Shown: one piece after another, positions 24,639 through 32,134 of the stretch | How positions within the stretch are numbered: position 1 is the stretch's first letter | Layout of the letters: each line of letters begins with the position of its first letter | NCBI GenBank assembly: GCA_035711805.1 | Contig: DASTBV010000155.1 | Span: 145,485 to 209,484 of the forward strand | Source: Gp6-AA40 sp035711805 | GTDB lineage: Bacteria > Acidobacteriota > Vicinamibacteria > Vicinamibacterales > UBA2999 | Length of the DNA stretch: 64,000 nucleotides | Direction: 5' to 3' | Position numbers and translations under genes: made by a program | The notes under the pieces: generated by a model | Database searches by the model: none | The model's input: the letters and a program-made list of their open reading frames with translations, nothing else | Told to the model about the DNA's origin: nothing

Positions 24639-25447
24639 CAGAGCACGTCCGCGAACTCGTACTTCGAGCGCTGGAACACCCAGTATCCGGCGATGAACAC
24701 GCCCAGCGACACCGCGCAGAAGAGAGCGAACGACATCAGCTCCGGTGCCCTGTTTTCAAGGACGGCACCTCTGTAGGCCTCGACGACGTAGGTCATCGGG
24801 TTCAGCCAGAACAGCCACTGCAGCCGCGGAGGCACCATGTCCAGCGGATAGACGATCGGCGTGGCGTACATCCAGAACATGAGCGCGAAGGCGACGATCT
24901 GCCGGGTGTCGGACAGGAGCACCGACAGCGTGGCCAGCACCCACGCCAGACCGGTGGTGAACAGGAACTGCGGAACAACGATGGCGACAAGGGCCAGCAG
25001 CGGCCAGCCAGGCACGCGTCCGTCGATGACCAACGCGCCCAGCAGGATGACGAGGCCAAGCGATTCGATGGCCAGCGCCACCAGTACCTGGTGGAGCGGC
25101 AGAATCTCCGACGGAAAGCGTATCCGTTTCACCAGCGACGCGTGATCGTGGATCGCGGTCGTCGCGCGTGACAGGCCGTCCGAAAACGCCAGCCACGGAA
25201 TGAGCCCGCAGAACAGATACAACGCGAAGTTGGCGGCGCGCGGGTCATCGTCGAAGCGGACCTTCATCACCGTCGAGAAGACGAAGGTGTAGAGGGCGAG
25301 AAGACTGAGCGGCCGGATCAGCGGCCAGGCGAGGCCGAGAGCGGACGTGCCATAACGCGTGCGGATCTCGCGCTGAACGAAGGTCGTGATGACCGGACGC
25401 TGACGTACCAGAACCTGGAACGGGGCGACGAGCGCGTCGATCACCAT
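24638..25447 (-). CDS. Polysaccharide ABC exporter permease (Wzm/TagG type)
   Basis: The 269-residue protein is an ABC-2 type permease with six predicted membrane helices. FVQREIRTRYGTSALGLAWPLIRPL near the N-terminus and PIVYPLDMVPPRLQWLFWLNPM with the following VEAYRGAVLEN are standard for O-antigen and teichoic-acid exporters. It forms the channel for the ATPase encoded next. It is the first gene of the minus-strand export operon and is separated from the divergent O-antigen-ligase gene by only 27 bp. Confidence 0.93.
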   Translation of the reverse strand: MVIDALVAPFQVLVRQRPVITTFVQREIRTRYGTSALGLAWPLIRPLSLLALYTFVFSTVMKVRFDDDPRAANFALYLFCGLIPWLAFSDGLSRATTAIHDHASLVKRIRFPSEILPLHQVLVALAIESLGLVILLGALVIDGRVPGWPLLALVAIVVPQFLFTTGLAWVLATLSVLLSDTRQIVAFALMFWMYATPIVYPLDMVPPRLQWLFWLNPMTYVVEAYRGAVLENRAPELMSFALFCAVSLGVFIAGYWVFQRSKYEFADVL

Positions 25448-25474
25448 TCGTGGATATTCTGTATTCTACAGCCC

Positions 25475-26737
25475 GTGCAGTCGGACCTGGCCAGGTTCGC
25501 CGGGTGGTGCTTCCTCGCCGGCGTCTTCCTGATGGTCACCGGCGACGGCCTCACCAACTTCGGCGAACCATTTCCCGCGCAGGCATGGCCGTGGCTCTAT
25601 CTGCTGCCGTTCGTACTCGCGTGCGTGGCGATGCTCCTGGCCGGCCGGATCGGGCCACGGCGACCGGCGCGGGCCGCCATCGCGTATTCCGCGCTCGCCG
25701 GATTACTGGCCGTGTTCGCGCTGTCGACCCTGCTCTCGCAGGAACGGGCGCTCAGCGCGCTGGCGCTTGGGTACGTCGGCGGCATCATCGTCTTCTGGTG
25801 GTTCTCCGGGCAGATGCTCGAGGATTCACGTCTGCTCGAAGCGACGTGGGTGGTGGCCGCGCTGGCGGTTCTGGAGCTCGCCGTTCGCGTCATCGTGTCG
25901 CGGCTCGACGAGGGACTCGATCGGATCCCGCTCGAGGTGCGCTCCGTCACGTGGCTCGGGAAGCACCAGATCACCTGGGTCTTCAACCTCGTGGCACCGT
26001 TTCTGTTGGCCCGATTCATTGGCGACCAGCGGCGGTGGGTCTCCCTCTTCAACGGCGCCGTGTGGGCCGTCGTCGGCCTCGCCAACTACCTGCTCCTGGC
26101 CCGAATGGGTTTGCTCGTCTTTGTCGTTGCGACGCTCGGGGTGTGCTTCCTCAACGCCGCACACTGGCGGCGATGGATCGGGCTGATGGGAACGGCGGCA
26201 GCCGGCGCAGCGATCGTCATCGCCAATAACCTGCGGATCACAACCTTTGTCGCATCGACGTTCCTCGACCGCGCGCTGAATTCCGGAATCAACATGCGGC
26301 TGCAGGTCTGGGAGGAAGCGTGGACCATGTTTCAGGCGCATCCACTCGTCGGCATCGGCGTCGGCACGTTTGACAAGATCACGTATCAGATGCCGGCCAC
26401 GCAGGCGAATCGGGACTTTCAGCTGAGTGGCTGGCACGCGCACAACGCGCCGCTGCACATCCTCACCGAAGCGGGCGTGCTCGGCCTGGCGGCATGGGTG
26501 TTCCTCTGGTATGTCATCGTCCGCGCGCTCGTCCGCGCGTGGCGAGGCGGAAGCCGGGAACAGCGCGTCTACGCCGCGGCGGCGCTCGGGTCTGTCGTGG
26601 CGTTTCAGATCCTGTCGATGACGGAGGTGCTGATAGCGGCGCGCGCTCAGGCGAGCCTGCAGATGAATCTGCTGATTGTCCTTCTGATGGTGCTGGGACT
26701 GCGCATGTCGCTCCCTCCGCCGAAACCAAAGTCGTAG
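25475..26737 (+). CDS. O-antigen ligase/polymerase-like membrane protein
   Basis: The 420-residue protein has about eleven predicted membrane helices and the O-antigen ligase (Wzy_C) core: a large loop with WEEAWTMFQAHPLVGIGVG, then WHAHNAPLHILTEAGVLGL, which carries the conserved His. It could join the polysaccharide to a lipid acceptor or polymerise it in the periplasm. The frame opens with GTG at 25475, and TATTCT at 25462-25467 ends only 7 nt earlier, so the transcript might be leaderless. It diverges from the ABC exporter genes, which fits a shared pathway. Confidence 0.85.
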   Translation: MQSDLARFAGWCFLAGVFLMVTGDGLTNFGEPFPAQAWPWLYLLPFVLACVAMLLAGRIGPRRPARAAIAYSALAGLLAVFALSTLLSQERALSALALGYVGGIIVFWWFSGQMLEDSRLLEATWVVAALAVLELAVRVIVSRLDEGLDRIPLEVRSVTWLGKHQITWVFNLVAPFLLARFIGDQRRWVSLFNGAVWAVVGLANYLLLARMGLLVFVVATLGVCFLNAAHWRRWIGLMGTAAAGAAIVIANNLRITTFVASTFLDRALNSGINMRLQVWEEAWTMFQAHPLVGIGVGTFDKITYQMPATQANRDFQLSGWHAHNAPLHILTEAGVLGLAAWVFLWYVIVRALVRAWRGGSREQRVYAAAALGSVVAFQILSMTEVLIAARAQASLQMNLLIVLLMVLGLRMSLPPPKPKS

Positions 26738-26805
26738 CGCACCGTTTCAACAGGTGGAGGGCACGCTTTCAAGCCACGCCGCCGACGACCATCCGGCGCC
26801 GCGCT

Positions 26806-28191
26806 ATGATGCGAACAATGCGCGGCCTGCTGAAGTTTCTCTTCTATCTCATCCTTCTCGCGCTCATTGCCGGCGCGGGTGCGTGGTTCTGGGCCGGACG
26901 GCTGGACGGGCCGGCCATCGAAATCCGTCAGCCGGGAAAGTTCATCGGACAGGCAAGCTCGCTCGAGATGATGGCGCAGGCGCCGGGTGGCGCCTTTTCG
27001 CGCCTGACGGTGGCTATCGAGCAGGGCGGAAAGACCTATCAGGTCTTTACGCTGAACACCGACGAGGGTGCGGCAAAACGGTCCGCTGACCGACTTCTCG
27101 TGATGCGGCCGATTGGCAAGCGGGCACTGCCGGAGCTGAGGTCGGGCCCGGCGCGGATTGTGGTGCACGCGGCGCGGCCGGTGCTCTATGGCCTGCGCGA
27201 CGCGGAATCATCCGAGACACGCGACGTGCAGGTGCGGCTCGAACCGCCGCGGCTGACCGTGCTGTCGACGTTTCATTTCGTCAATCACGGCGGCAGCGAG
27301 TTCGCCGTCTTCCGCGCGACGCCGGAGGATGTGCAGTCCGGCGTCCGCGTCGGCGACAAGGAATACCGCTCGTTCCCGGCGTCGGGCATTGGCATCTCCG
27401 GCGATTCCGCTCTCAGGGTGGCGTTCTTCGCGCTGCTCTACGACCAGCCGACGAACACCCGGATCGACGTCTTCGCGCGCGACGAGGCCGGCAATCAGGT
27501 CATCGTTCCGCTCGACTACCGCGTGTTTCCGAAGCAGTACAAGAAAAGCCGCATCGAGATCGACGACCGCTTCCTGCAGAGGGTCGTTCCGGCCATCGCC
27601 TCAACCTCGCCGGACGAGCAGATTCAGACCGACGACATCCTGGCCGGCTTTCTGAAGATCAACCGCGACCTCCGCCAGAAGAACAACCAATACGTTCGCG
27701 ACCTGGCGAAAAAGACATCAGCGGAGCTGCTCTTCATGGACGCCTTCCAGCAGCTGGGTAACTCCGCCGTTCAGGCACAGTTCGCCGATGCCCGTACGTA
27801 TCTCTACCATGGCAAGGAAGTCGATCAGCAGGTGCACCTGGGGTTCGACCTCGCGACAACCGCGAACGCCCCGATCTCTGCCGCTCAGCGCGGGGTGGTC
27901 GTCCACGCGGACGACCTGGGCATCTACGGTAATTGCGTCGTCATCGACCATGGCCTTGGGGTGCAGTCGTTGTACGGGCATCTGTCGTCAATAGGTGTCA
28001 GGGTGGGAGAGACGGTCGAAAAAGGTCAGGAGATCGGCCGCAGCGGTCAAACCGGGCTGGCGGGCGGGGACCATCTGCACTTCACGACGCTCGTGGGCGG
28101 AGAACAGGTCACTCCGGTCGACTGGTGGAGCACGCAATGGATGCAGGACCGCGTTCTCCGCAAAATCGCGGCTGTCCGCGGCACCCCTTAA
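26806..28191 (+). CDS. M23 family metallopeptidase (LytM-like), membrane-anchored
   Basis: The product (461 residues from the first of three close ATGs at 26806, 26809 and 26818) starts with one membrane helix (about 8-27). A long beta-rich region follows, then the M23 domain at about 335-440. Zinc ligands are seen as HLGFD (His, Asp) and GDHLHFTT (HxH), and the loop GVVVHADDLGIYGNCVVIDH with SLYGHLSSIGVRVGETVEKG is typical. All metal ligands are present, so it should cut peptidoglycan cross-links or glycine-rich peptides in the periplasm. The earlier part of the open frame (from 26494) is antisense-free overlap with the ligase gene and was rejected. Confidence 0.88.
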   Translation: MMRTMRGLLKFLFYLILLALIAGAGAWFWAGRLDGPAIEIRQPGKFIGQASSLEMMAQAPGGAFSRLTVAIEQGGKTYQVFTLNTDEGAAKRSADRLLVMRPIGKRALPELRSGPARIVVHAARPVLYGLRDAESSETRDVQVRLEPPRLTVLSTFHFVNHGGSEFAVFRATPEDVQSGVRVGDKEYRSFPASGIGISGDSALRVAFFALLYDQPTNTRIDVFARDEAGNQVIVPLDYRVFPKQYKKSRIEIDDRFLQRVVPAIASTSPDEQIQTDDILAGFLKINRDLRQKNNQYVRDLAKKTSAELLFMDAFQQLGNSAVQAQFADARTYLYHGKEVDQQVHLGFDLATTANAPISAAQRGVVVHADDLGIYGNCVVIDHGLGVQSLYGHLSSIGVRVGETVEKGQEIGRSGQTGLAGGDHLHFTTLVGGEQVTPVDWWSTQWMQDRVLRKIAAVRGTP

Positions 28192-28240
28192 TCGCAGCCC
28201 GCCTCTCTGGGATAATCAAGGGTTGGGAGTCGACACCCTT

Positions 28241-29014
28241 ATGCGATCCAGGCTTCATCGTCTGTTCACGGGCGGTACCCTCGCGTTGACGGCCGCCGCG
28301 GCGCTGACCGTGGCGGCATGCGGCAGGAGCGAGGAAGCACCACCGCCGCCGGCCGCCGTCAGCAATCCCGTCGATCCGGCGACGGCCGGCGCCATCACGG
28401 GGCTCGTCACGTTCGAGGGCACGCCGCCCGCGTCGGAGCCCATCTCGATGGACTCCGACCCCTACTGTGAGAAACAGCCGCAGAACCGGACCGAGACCGT
28501 GGTCGTCGGCGAGGGTTCCGGGCTTCAGAACGTATTCGTATACGTGAAGGACGGACTTGGCGATCGTGTCTTTCCCGTGCCGTCAACGGCCGTCGTCCTC
28601 GACCAGAAAGGCTGCCGTTACGTGCCGCACGTTCTCGGCATCCAGGTCGGCCAGCCGCTGGAGCTTCGCAGCAGCGACAACACGCTGCACAACATTCACG
28701 CCGTCCCGCAGCAGAATCGCGAGTTCAACAGAGCGCTTCAGCTGACGGGCATGAAGCATACGCACACCTTCAGCACCAAGGAGGTGATGGTGCCGTTCAA
28801 GTGCGACGTCCATAAATGGATGAGCGCATACGTCGGCGTGCTCGACCATCCGTTTCATGCCGTGACGACTGGGAATGGCCGGTTCGAACTGAAGGGGCTG
28901 CCGCCGGGCACCTACACCATCGAGGCGTGGCACGAGAAGCTCGGGACACAGACACAGATGGTCACGATTGGCGAGAAACAAACCAGCGACGTCGCGTTTA
29001 CGTTCAAGGGCTAG
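28241..29014 (+). CDS. Cupredoxin-like lipoprotein
   Basis: The 257-residue protein has a lipoprotein signal ending LTVAAC (Cys27). The mature part has a cupredoxin-like fold with possible copper ligands: His in NTLHNIHAVP and Cys, His and Met in PFKCDVHKWMSAYVGV. A C-terminal Ig-like strand set (GNGRFELKGLPPGTYTIEAW) resembles carboxypeptidase regulatory domains. It could carry electrons or copper at the outer face of a membrane. It sits directly before ctaA, ctaB and a DUF420 gene, with its TAG overlapping the ctaA GTG, so a role linked to cytochrome oxidase is likely; this is inference from context. Confidence 0.82.
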   Translation: MRSRLHRLFTGGTLALTAAAALTVAACGRSEEAPPPPAAVSNPVDPATAGAITGLVTFEGTPPASEPISMDSDPYCEKQPQNRTETVVVGEGSGLQNVFVYVKDGLGDRVFPVPSTAVVLDQKGCRYVPHVLGIQVGQPLELRSSDNTLHNIHAVPQQNREFNRALQLTGMKHTHTFSTKEVMVPFKCDVHKWMSAYVGVLDHPFHAVTTGNGRFELKGLPPGTYTIEAWHEKLGTQTQMVTIGEKQTSDVAFTFKG

Positions 29015-30024
29015 TGGCACTCAGGCTCTACACGCGATTCGTCGCATTTTCGACCGCCGTGCTCATCTTTGCCGGCGGCCTGGTGACGAGCACCGGGTCG
29101 GGATTATCCGTCCCGGACTGGCCGAACACCTATGGCTGGTTCATGTTCACGTTCCCGCTGGAAAAGATGGTGGGCGGGATTCGCTACGAACATTCGCATC
29201 GCCTGATCGCCAGCACGGTCGGATTCCTGATCCTTGTCCTCGCGGTCTGGTTATGGCGCGTCGAGCCGCGGCGTTGGGTGCGGCGGCTCGGATACATCGC
29301 GCTGGCCGCCGTGATCACGCAGGGACTCCTTGGCGGCATCACCGTGCTGTGGTACCTGCCGGATCCGATCTCGATTGCCCATGCCGGTCTTGCGCAAATC
29401 GTCTTCTGCCTGACGACCGCCATCGCGCTGTTCACGTCGCGCAGCTGGGCGAGCGCGGCCTCGCAGCCGGTTGACGACTCCATGCTGCGGCGGCTGACGG
29501 TCGTGACGACCGCGTGGATCTATGTGCAGATTCTGATTGGCGCCGTGATGCGGCACACGGATGCAGGGCTGGCGATTCCCGACTTTCCTCTCGCGTTCGG
29601 ACAGCTGATTCCGCCGCAGTGGGATCCGAAGATCGCCATTCACTTTGCCCATCGCGTCGGAGCGCTGGTGGCCAGCGCGTTGATCCTCGCGACAGCCGGT
29701 CACGTCTTCTACCATCACCGACGCGGCGGCGCCCTCGTGCGCCCGTCGGCGCTCCTGCTCTTGCTCCTCGCGGCTCAGATCACGCTCGGCGCGCTCACCG
29801 TGCTGACGGCCAGGCACTACGTCATCAACTCGCTGCACGTCGTGACCGGCGCCTCCGTGCTCGTCACGTCGCTCGTGTTGACGCTGCGCGCGCACCAATC
29901 GCGCCTCGGCGCACTTGGCGCAGGCACGGCTGCTGCGTCCATCGGCGTGGGGCGGGTGCCGCCTGAGCGGGGCGCCTTCGAAGGCGGACCCGCCGGGCCG
30001 ACCAGGACAGGCGCGCGCGCATGA
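29014..30024 (+). CDS. ctaA: Heme A synthase, CtaA/COX15 family
   Basis: From the GTG at 29014, which overlaps the preceding TAG, the product is 336 residues with eight predicted membrane helices. It oxidises the C8 methyl of heme O to give heme A. The internal two-fold pattern is clear, with GGLVTSTGSGLSVPDWP and GAVMRHTDAGLAIPDFP. The four His ligands of the heme sites are in YEHSHRLIA, SIAHAGLAQ, HFAHRVGA and NSLHVVTGA. A Gly/Pro-rich tail of about 35 residues follows the last helix. It overlaps ctaB by 4 nt (ATGA), and the two act in sequence on protoheme for an aa3-type oxidase not encoded here. Confidence 0.95.
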   Translation: MALRLYTRFVAFSTAVLIFAGGLVTSTGSGLSVPDWPNTYGWFMFTFPLEKMVGGIRYEHSHRLIASTVGFLILVLAVWLWRVEPRRWVRRLGYIALAAVITQGLLGGITVLWYLPDPISIAHAGLAQIVFCLTTAIALFTSRSWASAASQPVDDSMLRRLTVVTTAWIYVQILIGAVMRHTDAGLAIPDFPLAFGQLIPPQWDPKIAIHFAHRVGALVASALILATAGHVFYHHRRGGALVRPSALLLLLLAAQITLGALTVLTARHYVINSLHVVTGASVLVTSLVLTLRAHQSRLGALGAGTAAASIGVGRVPPERGAFEGGPAGPTRTGARA

Positions 30025-30950
30025 AACCGGGCGCGCCGGCGGCCGGCGTTCATCCACACGGAGCGGCGCGACCCGATGCGTCCGTCGCGGTACACCGGCT
30101 CGCCGATTTCGTTGCGCTGACCAAGCCGCGGCTGAATCTTCTGGTTCTGGTGACCACGCTTGCCGGTCTGTATCTGGCGTCGCCGGCCGGCGTTGAAGTG
30201 ACCCTGCTGGTGAACACACTGGTTGGGACAGCCCTGGTTGCGGGCGGAGCCGCCGCGCTCAACCAGGTGTGGGAACGCCGCACGGACGCGCTCATGCGGC
30301 GAACCAGCACGCGGCCGCTGCCTCGGGGCCGGCTCGGGACCGGCGAAGGCGCCTCGTTTGGGGTGGTCCTCTCCGCCATCGGGCTCGCGCAACTCGCCAT
30401 TGCCGTCAACGCCACCGCTGCCGCCGTCGCCGGATGGACACTGATCAGTTACGTCCTGGTCTACACACCGCTGAAACTGCGCACGCCGCTGGCGACGCTC
30501 GTCGGCGCGATTCCGGGGGCGCTGCCACCGGTGATCGGATGGAGCGCGGCAACCGGACGCATCTCGCTCGAGGCGCTGGTCCTCTTCGGCATCGTCTTCT
30601 TCTGGCAGATGCCGCACTTCCTGGCGATCGCCTGGCTCTATCGCGATGACTACGCCAACGCCGCCATTCCTTTGTTGCCGGTCCTCGAACCCGACGGACG
30701 CCGCACCGGTCAGCAGGCGCTGGTCTACTCGGCAGCTCTCTGGCCGGTCAGCCTGTTGCCCGCCGCCGTCGGCCTTGCCGGCGTCCCGTACATGATGGTG
30801 GCCACTGTGCTGGGGCTGCTGTTCGTGTGGCTCGCGCTCCGCTTCGCGCGCGCACGTTCGATGGCAACGGCACGCGCACTGTTTCTGTTCTCCATCACGT
30901 ACCTGCCGCTCCTCCTCGGCGCGCTCGTTGCCGATCGGCTCTGGCTCTGA
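30021..30950 (+). CDS. ctaB: Protoheme IX farnesyltransferase (heme O synthase)
   Basis: The 309-residue integral membrane protein is a UbiA-superfamily prenyltransferase. The first Asp-rich motif is NQVWERRTDALMRRTSTRPL (N, D, M, RT, RP all conserved) and the second region is YRDDYANAAIPLLPV. It transfers farnesyl to protoheme, making heme O, the substrate of CtaA encoded just before it. Nine membrane helices are predicted. The start was placed at the ATG overlapping the ctaA stop; the first 25 residues before the helical part are a flexible extension rich in Ala and Pro. Confidence 0.96.
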   Translation: MKPGAPAAGVHPHGAARPDASVAVHRLADFVALTKPRLNLLVLVTTLAGLYLASPAGVEVTLLVNTLVGTALVAGGAAALNQVWERRTDALMRRTSTRPLPRGRLGTGEGASFGVVLSAIGLAQLAIAVNATAAAVAGWTLISYVLVYTPLKLRTPLATLVGAIPGALPPVIGWSAATGRISLEALVLFGIVFFWQMPHFLAIAWLYRDDYANAAIPLLPVLEPDGRRTGQQALVYSAALWPVSLLPAAVGLAGVPYMMVATVLGLLFVWLALRFARARSMATARALFLFSITYLPLLLGALVADRLWL

Positions 30951-30963
30951 CGCGGCACCCCCG

Positions 30964-31377
30964 ATGGAGATCGCCGACCTCCCGACGCTGAACGCGAGTC
31001 TCAACGCGCTGGCATCGGTCTTTCTGGTTGCCGGTTACGTGATGATTCGCAGCCGGCGGATCGACGCTCATCGGCGCTGCATGCTGTCGGCACTCGGAAC
31101 GTCGGCGCTGTTCTTGATCAGCTACGTCATCTATCACGCCAACGCCGGGTCGGTCCCGTTCCGTGGCACCGGCGCCGTGCGCGTCGTCTACTTTGCCGTC
31201 CTGATTCCCCACATCATCCTGGCGGCGGCAATCCTGCCGCTGGCACTGGTTACGACCGCACGCGGACTCCGCGGCGACTACACGCGTCATGTGCGCATCG
31301 CGCGCTGGACCCTGCCCGTGTGGTTGTACGTGTCGGTGACGGGCGTAATTGTCTACCTCATGCTGTATCACCTGTAG
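30964..31377 (+). CDS. DUF420 family membrane protein
   Basis: The 137-residue protein has four predicted membrane helices. LPTLNASLNALASVFLVAGY, then AHRRCMLSALGTSALFLISY and YFAVLIPHIILAAAILPLAL are typical of DUF420 proteins (YozB/CtaM type), which are needed for assembly of cytochrome oxidase in some Firmicutes. Conserved His residues lie in the helices. It is the last gene of the ctaA-ctaB run, 13 bp after ctaB. The upstream in-frame ATG at 30928 overlaps ctaB and was not chosen. Confidence 0.88.
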   Translation: MEIADLPTLNASLNALASVFLVAGYVMIRSRRIDAHRRCMLSALGTSALFLISYVIYHANAGSVPFRGTGAVRVVYFAVLIPHIILAAAILPLALVTTARGLRGDYTRHVRIARWTLPVWLYVSVTGVIVYLMLYHL

Positions 31378-31383
31378 AACAGG

Positions 31384-31434
31384 CCTCAGGGCTCAGGCCT
31401 CAGGAATCAGATAAGAGTTGAGGATCGGGTGATT
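31384..31434. repeat. Heptamer repeat element (CTCAGG type), partial hairpin
   Basis: Four 7-nt units follow each other exactly: CCTCAGG, GCTCAGG, CCTCAGG, AATCAGA (31384-31411). Downstream TTGAGG segments (31418-31423 and 31434 onward) can pair with CCTCAG through one G.U pair. It lies between two plus-strand genes and shares the 7-nt period and placement of the elements at 45394, 54904, 55740 and 58913, but the pairing is weaker. Confidence 0.5.
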
Positions 31435-31471
31435 GAGGACCGGGGGTAAGATGTTCGCCCGGAGGACAAGT

Positions 31472-32134
31472 ATGGTCCGATGCCTGCGCGTCGTCATCGT
31501 CGTGGTAAGCGCCCTCTGGCTGGCGGTGCCCGCCTCTGCACAAACAGCCAGGGCGACGGGTACGGTTCGCGACATCGACGGCAAGCCGATCAAGGGCGCC
31601 ACGATTCGTGCGGCGAATCCGGACCTGCAGCCGCGTGTAGGAATCACCACCTCCGACTCCAAGGGCCGCTGGGCGATGATCGGGCTGCGCATCGGTGTCT
31701 TCACCTTCGTTGTCGATGCCCCCGGGTTCGTTGCCATACAGGCCGAGGCGATGGTGCGCACGGCGGCGACGCCGCCGCTGGACTTCGTACTGACGCCTGA
31801 ACCCGGGCTGACGCCCGGCGCACTGCCGTCCAACATCCAGGCGCAGATTGGAGCGGCAAACATGCTGCGCGAACAGGGTCGCATCGATCAGGCGATCACC
31901 ACCTACGAGCAGATTCGCGCGAAGCACGCGAGCCTCACGACACTCAACCTCGTGATTGCCGCCACCTATCGGCGCAAGGCGGCGCTCGAGTCGGACCCAG
32001 TGGCGCGGCGCGCGGCGCTCGACCGCGCGATCGAGTCCTACACTGAAATGCTCAAGGTCGAGCCGGACAACGAACACGCCAAGACGGAGCTGGCCGCGGC
32101 ACGCGCCGAGGCGGCAGCCGTAAATCCCGGTTAA
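31472..32134 (+). CDS. Secreted TPR protein with carboxypeptidase-regulatory-like N-terminal domain
   Basis: From the ATG at 31472, with GGAGGA 5 nt before it, the product is 220 residues. A signal peptide (about 1-24) is followed by an Ig-like domain (ATGTVRDIDGKPIKGATIRA, then TSDSKGRWAMIGLRIG), and from about residue 120 by TPR-like helices (NMLREQGRIDQAITTYEQIR and ESYTEMLKVEPDNEHAKTEL). It is a periplasmic scaffold of unknown partner. Its TAA overlaps the ATG of the next gene (TAATG), a large TPR protein, which suggests joint function. An earlier ATG at 31451 has no ribosome-binding site. Confidence 0.8.
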   Translation: MVRCLRVVIVVVSALWLAVPASAQTARATGTVRDIDGKPIKGATIRAANPDLQPRVGITTSDSKGRWAMIGLRIGVFTFVVDAPGFVAIQAEAMVRTAATPPLDFVLTPEPGLTPGALPSNIQAQIGAANMLREQGRIDQAITTYEQIRAKHASLTTLNLVIAATYRRKAALESDPVARRAALDRAIESYTEMLKVEPDNEHAKTELAAARAEAAAVNPG

